DNA from: Pseudomonas hydrolytica
Lineage (GTDB): Bacteria > Pseudomonadota > Gammaproteobacteria > Pseudomonadales > Pseudomonadaceae
Length of the DNA stretch: 64,000 bases
Direction: 5' to 3'
Assembly (NCBI RefSeq): GCF_021495345.1
Contig: NZ_CP099397.1
Span: forward strand, 2,356,001-2,420,000
Below, in pieces: positions 1 through 7,435 of this stretch (its first letter is position 1; each line of letters begins with the position of its first letter). The notes under the pieces are model-generated. The model did no database searches. It was not told the DNA's origin and worked only from the letters and a program-made list of their open reading frames with translations. The translations under genes were made by a program, and so were the position numbers.

Positions 1-1
1 C

Positions 2-190
2 GCCAAGGCCCGTCGTACCTCGACGCTGGAAGAGGTGGCCGGTATCGGTCCCAAGCGGCGGCGCGAGCTGCTCAATCACTTCGGCGGGCTGCAGGAACTG
101 TCCCGCGCCAGCGCCGAGGAAATCGCCAAAGCGCCGGGAATCAGCAAAAAGCTCGCAGAGTTGATTTATGCCACCCTGCACAGCGAGTAG
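2..190 (+). CDS. uvrC: UvrABC excinuclease subunit C, C-terminal end (partial)
   Basis: Only the last 62 codons are in the window; the gene begins upstream. The reading frame ends with the helix-hairpin-helix region typical of the UvrC C-terminus ([13 protein letters not shown] followed by [13 protein letters not shown]), the part that binds DNA near the damage and supports the 5' incision in nucleotide excision repair. The stop is 33 bases before pgsA, and uvrC-pgsA followed by tRNA genes is a standard Pseudomonas order. Identification is from the motif and this context. Confidence 0.9.
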   Translation, partial: AKARRTSTLEEVAGIGPKRRRELLNHFGGLQELSRASAEEIAKAPGISKKLAELIYATLHSE

Positions 191-223
191 AATGCCCGTT
201 CACCTCGCAGCCTAGTTGTGCCG

Positions 224-784
224 ATGAATATCCCCAACTTGCTTACCGTGCTCCGGGTTCTGCTGATTCCGGTTTTCATCCTGCTGTTCTACCTGCCGTT
301 CTCCTGGAGCTACTGGGCCGCCAGCGCAGTGTTCGCCATTGCCGCCGTGACCGACTGGCTCGACGGTTATCTGGCCCGTCGCTGGGAGCAGGGCACGCCT
401 TTTGGCGCCTTCCTCGATCCGGTTGCTGACAAATTGATGGTGGCGGTGGCTCTGGTGCTGTTGACGGCCGAACACTCCAATCTCTGGCTGACGCTGGCGT
501 CGGCGACCATCATCGGTCGCGAGATCGTGGTGTCGGCATTGCGTGAATGGATGGCCGAGCTTGGGGCTCGTGCACACGTGGCAGTGTCCAATCTCGGCAA
601 ATGGAAAACTGCGGCACAGATGGTGGCCTTGGTGATTCTGCTGGCCAATCCACCTCAGTTCACCGTCTGGGTGATCCTCGGATATGCCTTGCTGATCATC
701 GCTGCCGTGCTGACTTTGTGGTCGATGCTGCAGTACCTGTTGGCCGCCTGGCCGCACCTCAGCACCACCTCCGAGAAGAAATAA
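224..784 (+). CDS. pgsA: CDP-diacylglycerol--glycerol-3-phosphate 3-phosphatidyltransferase
   Basis: An inner-membrane enzyme of 186 residues that makes phosphatidylglycerol phosphate from CDP-diacylglycerol and glycerol-3-phosphate, the committed step to phosphatidylglycerol and cardiolipin. The CDP-alcohol phosphotransferase signature is complete near residues 45-70 (LDGYLARRW ... [10 protein letters not shown], with the spaced Asp residues). Several hydrophobic membrane segments follow, and the length is normal. The ATG at 224 is chosen because [11 protein letters not shown] is the usual family N-terminus; a GTG two codons upstream is the alternative. It follows uvrC closely and is probably co-transcribed with it. 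Confidence 0.95.
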   Translation: MNIPNLLTVLRVLLIPVFILLFYLPFSWSYWAASAVFAIAAVTDWLDGYLARRWEQGTPFGAFLDPVADKLMVAVALVLLTAEHSNLWLTLASATIIGREIVVSALREWMAELGARAHVAVSNLGKWKTAAQMVALVILLANPPQFTVWVILGYALLIIAAVLTLWSMLQYLLAAWPHLSTTSEKK

Positions 785-851
785 TTATTTTTGAATCAAA
801 GGGTTGACGCGGCGATTCGATTCTATAGAATGGCGCCCGTCGACAAGACAA

Positions 852-927
<76 letters not shown>

Positions 928-965
928 GTTTTACACGAGTCGCCAAGGCGGCTCGTTTGATTTAA

Positions 966-1039
966 GGCTGAGTTGCAGAGTGGTTATGCACCGGATTGCA
1001 AATCCGTGAACGCCGGTTCGATTCCGACCTCAGCCTCCA
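966..1039 (+). tRNA. tRNA-Cys (anticodon GCA)
   Basis: A 74-nt cloverleaf with acceptor GGCTGAG/CTCAGCC, anticodon loop ATTGCAAAT, T-loop GGTTCGATTCC and encoded CCA. It lies 38 nt after tRNA-Gly and is followed directly by a terminator hairpin, so the two form one transcript. Confidence 0.97.
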
Positions 1040-1047
1040 ATTCGAAA

Positions 1048-1082
1048 AGCCTCGTAGATCACTGATTTACGAGGCTTTTTTC
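1048..1082 (+). terminator. Rho-independent terminator after tRNA-Cys
   Basis: Perfect 9-bp stem AGCCTCGTA (1048-1056) / TACGAGGCT (1068-1076) with an 11-nt loop, followed by a run of T. It separates the tRNA-Gly/Cys unit from tRNA-Leu. Confidence 0.9.
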
Positions 1083-1159
1083 ATTCTCCAAGGCAGGTGT
1101 TGCGTGCCTTGCGGGTAAGCGAAGGGCTGTATATAGTCCAGCCCTTCCACAGCGCTGCC

Positions 1160-1246
1160 GCCCGAATGGCGAAATCGGTAGACGCAGGAGACTTAAAATC
1201 TCTCGCTCGCAAGGGCGTGCCGGTTCGAGTCCGGCTTCGGGCACCA
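1160..1246 (+). tRNA. tRNA-Leu (anticodon TAA)
   Basis: An 87-nt tRNA with a long variable arm (class II), acceptor GCCCGAA/TTCGGGC, anticodon loop ACTTAAAAT (anticodon TAA), T-loop GGTTCGAGTCC and encoded CCA. Its 3' end is the integration site of the following island; the gene itself stays intact because the island restored the 3' half. Confidence 0.97.
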
Positions 1247-1248
1247 TT
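1223..1248 (+). repeat. attL-type repeat: 3' end of tRNA-Leu
   Basis: GTTCGAGTCCGGCTTCGG followed by GCACCATT, the end of tRNA-Leu. The same 18-mer followed by CACCATT recurs in direct orientation at 6666-6690, so this is one end of an element that integrated in the T-arm/acceptor part of the tRNA. Confidence 0.85.
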
Positions 1249-1287
1249 GACATGATTTCAGATGATCCCGTATCAGTCTGAAACCCA

Positions 1288-1317
1288 ATAAAACCGGCGC
1301 ATGTGGCCGGTTTTTTT
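1288..1317 (+). terminator. Rho-independent terminator after tRNA-Leu
   Basis: 8-bp stem AAACCGGC (1291-1298) / GCCGGTTT (1306-1313) followed by T residues. It ends tRNA-Leu transcription just inside the island and would insulate the island from the tRNA promoter. Confidence 0.8.
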
Positions 1318-1352
1318 GTGCCCGTATATTTTCAAATGAGCCTGTACAGTCT

Positions 1353-1381
1353 CATTTTTAGGGATACGTTTAGGGATACGG
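1353..1381. repeat. Left arm-type repeat pair of the island
   Basis: CATTTTT followed by two tandem copies of the core AGGGATACG separated by TTT. A near-identical block lies just inside the other island end at 6582-6613. Paired direct repeats flanking the attachment core are what integrase arm-type binding sites look like; that role is inferred. Confidence 0.6.
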
Positions 1382-1382
1382 A

Positions 1383-1890
1383 TGGTTCGACGGAAATGCT
1401 CCAGCAGGCGCCCACAATCGACCGGACGCAAGCGCGCATCTTTCGGCTTGATCTTGGTCTTGATGAAGTCGGTAAAGGTCATGTCGGCCATTGGGTTCTT
1501 GCCGATCAGGCCGAGGCTCGCGGCCTGCTTGAATGCAACCTTGAGCACGCCGAACACCAAACGCACATGCGCCACGCTGCATTGCGATTGCAGCGGCCAC
1601 ATCAGCTTGGTGTCTAGCGTGGCATGGTTCAGTTCGACCAAACGCAGCGCGCCGAGGCAGGGCAGTAGCTGGCATTTCACCGCCGAGCGTGCCGTGGCTT
1701 TTCGGTTCTTGCTCAGGTTGCCGTCGTGCGCGACGCGATGCGTATACCACTCCAGCACCTCGCTGACGGTTGACCAACCGGACGTAGACAGCGCGCCCGA
1801 TTGTGGCTCGATTGCAAGGCGTTGCATGACGCTAGGCAGCACCGACAGCACCGCCTTCGGGTCTGTAAGCGGCGTTACAGTGCGAGCCAT
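1383..1890 (-). pseudogene. int: Tyrosine integrase, N-terminal half, inverted and separated from the catalytic half
   Basis: Reading on the minus strand from an ATG at 1890, about 170 codons encode the N-terminal and core-binding part of a phage-type tyrosine recombinase (for example VSEVLEWYTHRVAHDGNLSK, then KNPMADMTFTDFIKT and RLRPVDCGRLLEHFRR). Similarity stops at 1383, where the frame runs into the arm-type repeats; the open frame continues to 1273 but that tail is not integrase. The catalytic half lies head-to-head on the plus strand at 1905-2468. Turning 1383-1905 over would put the codons for LLEHFRR-T directly before RYRHETTAV, giving one continuous gene with its start just after the arm repeats. 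No catalytic residue lies in this half. Confidence 0.8.
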
Positions 1891-1904
1891 AGGGATCGTT
1901 TTGG

Positions 1905-2468
1905 GCCGCCCGTTACCGTCACGAAACCACGGCGGTCGCTCTGGCGGTGCTGATGCTGGCCCACGGCACGCGGATCGGTGAAACCCGCCAAGCCAAGTGG
2001 CGGCACTTCGACCTGATCGGCAAGACCTGGCATATCCCAGCCGTCGACACCAAGACCAAGAAAGCCCACACCCTGCCACTCACCGCCCAGGTGTGCGCCT
2101 TCCTGGCCCGCTATCGTGCTAGCCAGGTGGCCCGAGGTTATGACGGCGCCTACCTGTTCCCCGGCGTGCAGGGCCGCCCCTTCAGCGAAATGCAGGCGCA
2201 GTTGGCGTTTACCGCGTTGTCGGGCGAGCAATGGACCAGCCACGACCTCAGAAAAACCGCGCGCACCGCCTGGACTGACCTGGGCGTCGATTACCTGATC
2301 GGCGAGCTGCTGCTGAACCATGCGCTGAAGGCCCTGGACGTGACCTATATCCACACCACGGCCGAGGCACAGAAACGTCAGGCTCTGGAGCGCTGGCATG
2401 CCTGGCTCGATGAGCGCGGCTTTGCCGCCCTGCACAGTGCGGCGGGGGTGACTGACGCCAGGACATAA
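1905..2468 (+). pseudogene. int: Tyrosine integrase, C-terminal catalytic half
   Basis: An open frame without its own natural start encodes the catalytic domain of a tyrosine recombinase. The first catalytic Arg is in HGTRIGETRQAKW, the H-x-x-R box is in SHDLRKTARTAW, the later His is in LLNHALK, and the nucleophilic Tyr is in DVTYIHTTAE. All catalytic residues are present, so the domain is not decayed; it is only cut off from its N-terminal half, which lies inverted at 1383-1890. The next gene begins on the opposite strand. A short internal GTG (1947) could start translation but would give only a catalytic fragment. Confidence 0.8.
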
Positions 2469-2557
2469 GCGAGACAGGCCAACCCCAGCCCCTACCGCCC
2501 AGGCCAGCGGCGGCGGGGCTGGGCAGGAGGGTCAGAAATTGATTACAGGGGAGTAGG

Positions 2558-3661
2558 TTATAAAGTGGATCGGACACCTACTGTCGAGAACGGATATGGC
2601 CTGTTTGCAAGCGCATCTTGGCCTCGCTCGGCATCGGGTTGACCTATACCGCTTCGAAATTTCTCCAAGGCAAAATTGCGCCACTCATCAGGCATAGTGC
2701 GCCACCAAGAGGGCCGCATGTACGTATTCTCAAGGTGCTCAAATGCCAGCTGGATTACAGCTGTGGCCTTCTCCACATTCGGTATACGCTTAAACGACTC
2801 AACAAACGAAGCTACTTGGCTGTCGCTCCCTCCCAACCATCCAAAGGCGGCAACAGATACACCGTTCAAGGTGGTCAGATTGAATGCGACATGGTCGAAA
2901 TCGGCACTACCTCTGCCGAGAATCTGCAGCTGAGAGCCGTCAAAATCGACTTCTGGATGAAATGCACCGCAGGCAACTACAGGCAGAACGTCATCGAATT
3001 CAATCGCGTAGACTGAAAAGTCAGAGAGATCACCCTGGCGAAGTGCTATGTCATAGCGATCTTTCCATCTCTCCAAGTCTGCTAGACCTCTTTTCATACC
3101 TTCAAAAGAGTAGTGGAGACGGGTCTGGATCGCGGCTTGGATGAAGAAGGGGGTTCCAGAATCTAGCTCGCGTTGGATGGGCACGCCTTTAAGCGCCGCC
3201 CGCTTGGTGAACAGCTCAAATGCAATGGCGCGAAATGTCAAAAGAAATACGCTTTCGCGAGATAGCGTGACTGCACCATTCTCAACAGGGCGAAAAAGCT
3301 CTGTGTCGTGCCTGCTACAGAAGCCGTTAAACGTGGAAGCACTTCGCACACCTATCTCAGCAGGCTCAAGACTTCCGCCATTTTCGAAGATATCTTCGAT
3401 GCCAGCTTTTGACGACATTACATGGCCTTGCTCCGCTATATCTGCAAGGCCGCCTCGGCGTTGAATTGTGTGTGCTCGAACTATTCCTTGACTGCACGTA
3501 TCCGGCTCGGCGTCTGGATGGGAGCAATAACCCTCGACATACTGACGCCTCAAATCTGCAAGTAGTTTTCCAATGTTGGGGCGCTTGCGCTTATCTCGCC
3601 CTTTATGACACCACTTCCACTTAGTGCCTGACCCACACCAGCAAGGCTGATAGGGGTCCAT
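2558..3661 (-). CDS. SEC-C motif protein with an additional Cys/His cluster, function unknown
   Basis: A 367-residue island protein. The N-terminus carries a SEC-C zinc-binding motif (PCWCGSGTKWKWCH, residues 7-20). This is followed by a second Cys/His-rich stretch: C..H around residues 45-60, AHTIQRRGGL, then STFNGFCSRHD near residue 120, which looks like an HNH-type metal site. The remaining 240 residues have no motif I recognise. SEC-C motifs occur in SecA and in many mobile-element proteins as protein- or nucleic-acid-binding modules. The ATG at 3661 is preferred because the motif then sits at the extreme N-terminus; an upstream ATG at 3730 is possible. It is divergent from the nuclease-like gene. 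A defence or regulatory role is inference from the setting only. Confidence 0.6.
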   Translation of the reverse strand: MDPYQPCWCGSGTKWKWCHKGRDKRKRPNIGKLLADLRRQYVEGYCSHPDAEPDTCSQGIVRAHTIQRRGGLADIAEQGHVMSSKAGIEDIFENGGSLEPAEIGVRSASTFNGFCSRHDTELFRPVENGAVTLSRESVFLLTFRAIAFELFTKRAALKGVPIQRELDSGTPFFIQAAIQTRLHYSFEGMKRGLADLERWKDRYDIALRQGDLSDFSVYAIEFDDVLPVVACGAFHPEVDFDGSQLQILGRGSADFDHVAFNLTTLNGVSVAAFGWLGGSDSQVASFVESFKRIPNVEKATAVIQLAFEHLENTYMRPSWWRTMPDEWRNFALEKFRSGIGQPDAERGQDALANRPYPFSTVGVRSTL

Positions 3662-4359
3662 GTGCTCACGCGGGTGAATAGGTTCAGGTTCTGAGAAGGC
3701 CGCTGTTAACGATGGATGGGGCGGTAGCATGATTGTCTATCCGGGGCAAAGGTTCAGGCCCCCCGAGAGTAGCGCTAAGAGGAACATAAGCAAAATACGG
3801 TCGTCAGGCCCGCCCGGTTCGCGGATTTTCCGGCGCGGTGAAATCGGTGCCCTTTGTCCACCTTTTTTGACCATAAAACAGGTCAGCCGAGCACCTAAGG
3901 CGTTGTTTTTCCTGGTGTCCACCGCCTAAAGAAAAGGTGGCAAGGTGGACATATCCATGCACCTCAATACTCGGCTAGTTACACCACAACCCGCGTAGCT
4001 ACTGGCCTCCCTAAGCCCATGGAGGGGGTATCCAGATCCCTAGCATCTCATCGCCCCGACACCGAACGCCTAGACGTTTTCACTGGGCCGCGAAATAAGA
4101 GATTTAGCGCTGTCTGTCGGGTGGTCGTGCCCCCCCTGTTCAATTGTGTCCATCTACTCAGTCAGCTGCCTTCGTACTGATCGACGATGCGCCTGGCTTG
4201 AAAAATTGGATCAATACACGCCACCATGACTGTTCTGGCATTGGCGCCGCAGTAGGCGAGCATCTCTCGTGATTTTGGCTGACTCTACGGGTTTAAAGTT
4301 AAAAGTTTGATCTAGAGATTTTTGTTCTCGTGCTAAATTTAAATTGCTTGAGGGAAAAG
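3662..4359. other. Intergenic region between the two divergent island genes
   Basis: About 700 bases with no convincing gene. It must hold both divergent promoters; the last 80 bases before the nuclease-like gene are strongly A/T-rich (around 4290-4345), as expected for a promoter. A 9-bp inverted repeat GTCCACCTT / AAGGTGGAC lies at 3856-3864 and 3942-3950. Short open frames here show no family resemblance that I can support. Confidence 0.5.
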
Positions 4360-6456
4360 ATGGATCTTCAAAAATTACGAGAAATCGTAGATTTTTCTCT
4401 GCCTGAAATTAATTCTTGTGGTGGAGACCTTCGGCAACTCTATGAGTATGTAGGGCTTGATGCTAGTTCCTCGCTTACGATGAGCGAGGTTTCCAATGCG
4501 CTTTATGAGAAAATCCGAGGGGCATTCGCGTCTGGTCATGCTGAAGTATGGAGAGTCTGTAGATCATTGCGCACCGATCTCATTCGGGAACATGTACTTC
4601 AAGGTGCGAATTTAGAGCCGTATATAGATGTTCTCGATCACCTCGCTGATGCAATACGTGTTGATGGTGATCTTAGGTCGCCAATCGAGGGGGATTGGGC
4701 TAATGCAATTCGGGCTGCCTACGATCACACACATATCCGCAGTTGGGGTGACAAAAATCGAGAGAGAACTTATTCGCGTGAGTTTAAGGTTGCCAGGGCG
4801 GCGCGTGTATTAAGAGATGCTGGATTCCCTGTAATTTTGGAATCAGGGAAGTTGACGCTTGATGAGGCGGCTGAGAGAGGATTAGTTTCCACAATTGAGG
4901 ATATAGTATCCACTATGGGTGGAATAAATGTTGCTCGGAGAATTTTCAAGGAGATTTCACCGCTTTACGATTCGGACCAGCAGCGTTATCACGTAGTTCG
5001 GCGCGTATCAATGACCGATGAGATCGCCCCCCAAATGCCTTGGGGTTATCTACTCCAACTGGCAGTAAAGCATGCGCAGGGCCGCAAACCATATAGTAAT
5101 ACCGATAGCCAGTGGGTCAGGCTCTGCGGTTTAGTGCAGGCATTTGCTGCGATCATTGATGTGCAGCCGTATTCACCAACTTTTTATAGCTCGTTCGACG
5201 CAATCGAACTTTTGCCGTTCCTCCAAGAGATGGCCGTCTATGATGTTCTTTTTTGTATTCCGCAAATACGACCAAGGGATGTAATTAAGCTGGCGAGGGG
5301 TATGCTCGGTTGGTTGGCTCTGGATGAGCCAACAAGTGCAGGGTGGTCGATTGAGCAGGCATTGGTGGTCATCGATTACTTGATCAATGTATCTTGCAGT
5401 GTAAGGGGGCCGGTTTTTGTAGATGAAATTGACATTCGTCGTGCTTGCTCAGTAGTGCCGCGTGAGACTGTAGAGAAAATTTTGAATGAAGTCCTGAGTC
5501 ATCCCATTTTCGGCGCTAATCGAAATTTTTCTCATCCCACAGACGCCCCAACCCCTGATACCCCTAAGTCGGGTCATGATTTCTTCTTGCGTCCACTACT
5601 GCGTTCGTCAGGTCGAGGCTATATCATTCTTGATTGCTCGGTTTGTGCTCCTGCTTATCTGGAGGCACTACTATCAGCATTAAGGTTAGAGATGAAAGGC
5701 CTTGACGACAAAGTTGGATTGGCAGTCGAGAGATTTCTCAAGGCGGAGATGGCATCACATGGCGTCGCTGTTGCGGGCGGGGATTATAATTCTGCTGGTG
5801 AGCATGGAGAATGCGATCTAGTGATCGAAACAGCAGAGGCAGTTATATTTGCCGAGGTTAAGAAAAAACCGCTCACACGAAAAGCAAAAGCCGGCTCTGA
5901 TGCTGCCCTGCTGCTTGATCTTGCAGGAAGTCTCCTCGCCGCCCAGGCACAAGCTGGATGGCATGAGGTACGGCTGCGCCGTGATGGCTACCTTGAACTT
6001 GATTACGAGGGGGATACTAAGCGCATAGCGCTTTCTGGCCGGGAAATAGAGCGGGTGGCGATATCTTTATTGGACTTTGGCGGGTTCCAAGATAGAGTTC
6101 TACTGAAGCAATTTCTTGAAGGAACGATGAATGCGGAGTTCATAGTTGACGACGTAAAACTTAGCAAGAAATTCCAAGAAATTAATGGGGCGTTAGCTGA
6201 AATCCGCGATCAGCTGGCAATGCTTCACCCTGGCGAAGCAACAATCAATCAGCCTTTCTTTCACTGCTGGTTTATTAGCGTGCCTCAGTTTCTGGTCCTC
6301 TTGGATGGCGTTACGGATAGCGCTGGCTTCAAGAGCGCGCTTTGGAGCAGTCGGCATATCGTGACTGGAAGTTCTGATCTCTATTTCGATTTGTCGTACA
6401 TGAGAAGGTTGAAGCGGCAGGCGCATACAGAGACTGCTTCGCTTACTGTGGTCTGA
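4360..6456 (+). CDS. Large island protein with a C-terminal PD-(D/E)XK nuclease motif, candidate defence effector
   Basis: 698 residues from the ATG at 4360, chosen because GAGGGA lies 4-9 bases upstream; a start at 4330 would add ten residues. The first 430 residues are mainly helical in appearance with no recognised motif. Near residues 484-503 the sequence GECDLVI ... FAEVKKK has the spacing of a PD-(D/E)XK nuclease active site (Asp486, Glu499, Lys501), preceded by a hydrophobic strand-forming segment. Codon use is A/T-richer than in the core genes. It is the largest cargo of a minimal island beside a tRNA, where single-gene anti-phage systems often sit. Nuclease activity is inferred from the motif; the defence role is a guess from context. 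I do not recognise the full-length family. Confidence 0.6.
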   Translation: MDLQKLREIVDFSLPEINSCGGDLRQLYEYVGLDASSSLTMSEVSNALYEKIRGAFASGHAEVWRVCRSLRTDLIREHVLQGANLEPYIDVLDHLADAIRVDGDLRSPIEGDWANAIRAAYDHTHIRSWGDKNRERTYSREFKVARAARVLRDAGFPVILESGKLTLDEAAERGLVSTIEDIVSTMGGINVARRIFKEISPLYDSDQQRYHVVRRVSMTDEIAPQMPWGYLLQLAVKHAQGRKPYSNTDSQWVRLCGLVQAFAAIIDVQPYSPTFYSSFDAIELLPFLQEMAVYDVLFCIPQIRPRDVIKLARGMLGWLALDEPTSAGWSIEQALVVIDYLINVSCSVRGPVFVDEIDIRRACSVVPRETVEKILNEVLSHPIFGANRNFSHPTDAPTPDTPKSGHDFFLRPLLRSSGRGYIILDCSVCAPAYLEALLSALRLEMKGLDDKVGLAVERFLKAEMASHGVAVAGGDYNSAGEHGECDLVIETAEAVIFAEVKKKPLTRKAKAGSDAALLLDLAGSLLAAQAQAGWHEVRLRRDGYLELDYEGDTKRIALSGREIERVAISLLDFGGFQDRVLLKQFLEGTMNAEFIVDDVKLSKKFQEINGALAEIRDQLAMLHPGEATINQPFFHCWFISVPQFLVLLDGVTDSAGFKSALWSSRHIVTGSSDLYFDLSYMRRLKRQAHTETASLTVV

Positions 6457-6581
6457 ACACTCTCAATCTTGCCCGTTCGCTGCCGGCTACCTTGTGGGGC
6501 GCATGGGCAAACCGGGGTCAAGTCGTGGTTGGCACTGGTGCAATTTACTCGCGCGATACAGTTGCGTGCTGGGTGAGGGTA

Positions 6582-6613
6582 CATTTTTGTTTAGGAATAC
6601 GTTTAGGGATACG
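6582..6613. repeat. Right arm-type repeat pair of the island
   Basis: CATTTTT, GTTT, then AGGAATACG and AGGGATACG separated by TTT, in the same orientation as the left block at 1353-1381. It ends about 50 bp before the right tRNA-Leu repeat. The position just inside the att repeat and the conservation argue for recombinase binding sites. Confidence 0.55.
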
Positions 6614-6665
6614 TGTTCTGTGGGGTGGCCGCAGAGGCCAGATGCAGCCTGGCCTCTGGTTATGT

Positions 6666-6690
6666 GTTCGAGTCCGGCTTCGGCACCATT
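6666..6690 (+). repeat. attR-type repeat: duplicated 3' end of tRNA-Leu
   Basis: GTTCGAGTCCGGCTTCGG followed by CACCATT, identical to the tRNA-Leu 3' end except for one missing G in the acceptor stem. It marks the distal island boundary. Confidence 0.85.
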
Positions 6691-6984
6691 TAAATCAAGC
6701 GCTTACGGTTTTTCGCGGCTGTATAGCTTGGTCCGCAATTTACGCCGTGGTCCGCAATCGATCAGATCAGCAAGCAGCTGATCGGCGTTACTGCCAGCAA
6801 TCATGTCATGAAACGTTCCTGCCACGGATGATCACCCGTCAAGCCGGCCCCGGTCGCTGCTTGCACCGTGGTGCTCAAGCTAGCCTCGCAAACCCCATTC
6901 TCGCATCCGCCTTTTAAGCCAGATACTTTCCTTGACTTCTAGCCTGCGAGGCGCAGACTTTGTCAAGTAACAGCAGCAAACCCC

Positions 6985-7342
6985 TTGGGCTTGGCTGGAT
7001 TTGGTTTTCCGACGCTTGTCATGCCGCGCTTGCCGTTCGATTGGCTAGGCATGCTGAAGCTGGCGCTGGATATTCAGGAAACCGGTAAGCAGCACAGGAT
7101 TTCCCTCGACGGTCCCGGTGTCGAGGAAAAGGACATCCAGATCACGCCCGACAACGACGTGCCGATGGTGCGAGGTGAAAGCGCCAGGAGCCAGAGAAGA
7201 GCGAAGTGGCTTTTCTCGTGTCGAACTTCCCTACGGCAGTTTCCAGTGTGCACTGAACCTGCCCGACGATGCCAACCAGGATTCGAAGCGCGAAGCAAGT
7301 GCACCGAAGCACGGCCGTTCGATTCCGATTGAAGCTGAGTCG
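6985..7342 (+). pseudogene. Small heat-shock protein Hsp20, frameshifted remnant
   Basis: Pieces of an Hsp20 alpha-crystallin domain lie in two reading frames. The first frame gives PFDWLGMLKLALDIQE and GPGVEEKDIQITPDN; after about 7180 the similarity shifts frame to GFSRVELPYGSFQCALNLPD and then a C-terminal RSIPIEAE carrying the IxI-type motif. No single open frame covers the gene and no proper start is visible, so it is inactive. It lies directly upstream of clpG, where heat-resistance loci carry an intact hsp20. The roughly 290 bases between the island end (6690) and this remnant contain no gene that I can support. Confidence 0.75.
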
Positions 7343-7435
7343 GATATTTCCATTGCGGTCGCCACGAAGTCCCACCAGGAAACGAGGCGCCGCGGCCTGC
7401 GGCCCTCGTCATCTCAATGACCAAGGAGCGTCCGC

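Larger units (their letters stand above)
1223..6690. mobile_element. Integrated island at tRNA-Leu(UAA), about 5.4 kb
   Basis: Bounded by direct copies of the tRNA-Leu 3' end (1223-1248 and 6666-6690), with a tyrosine integrase next to the tRNA and additional repeats just inside each end (1353-1381 and 6582-6613). Cargo is a SEC-C protein on the minus strand and a large PD-(D/E)XK nuclease-like protein on the plus strand. Cargo codon use is visibly richer in A/T third positions than the flanking core genes. The integrase is broken by an inversion, so in this configuration the element should not be able to excise by itself. No replication, conjugation or phage structural gene is present, so it may be a satellite or a remnant of something larger. 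Confidence 0.8.

Noticed and set aside
3856..3950. 9-bp inverted repeat GTCCACCTT / AAGGTGGAC in the island intergenic region
   Set aside because: 77-base spacing, no T-run and no link to a gene start; could be an operator, but chance is as likely.
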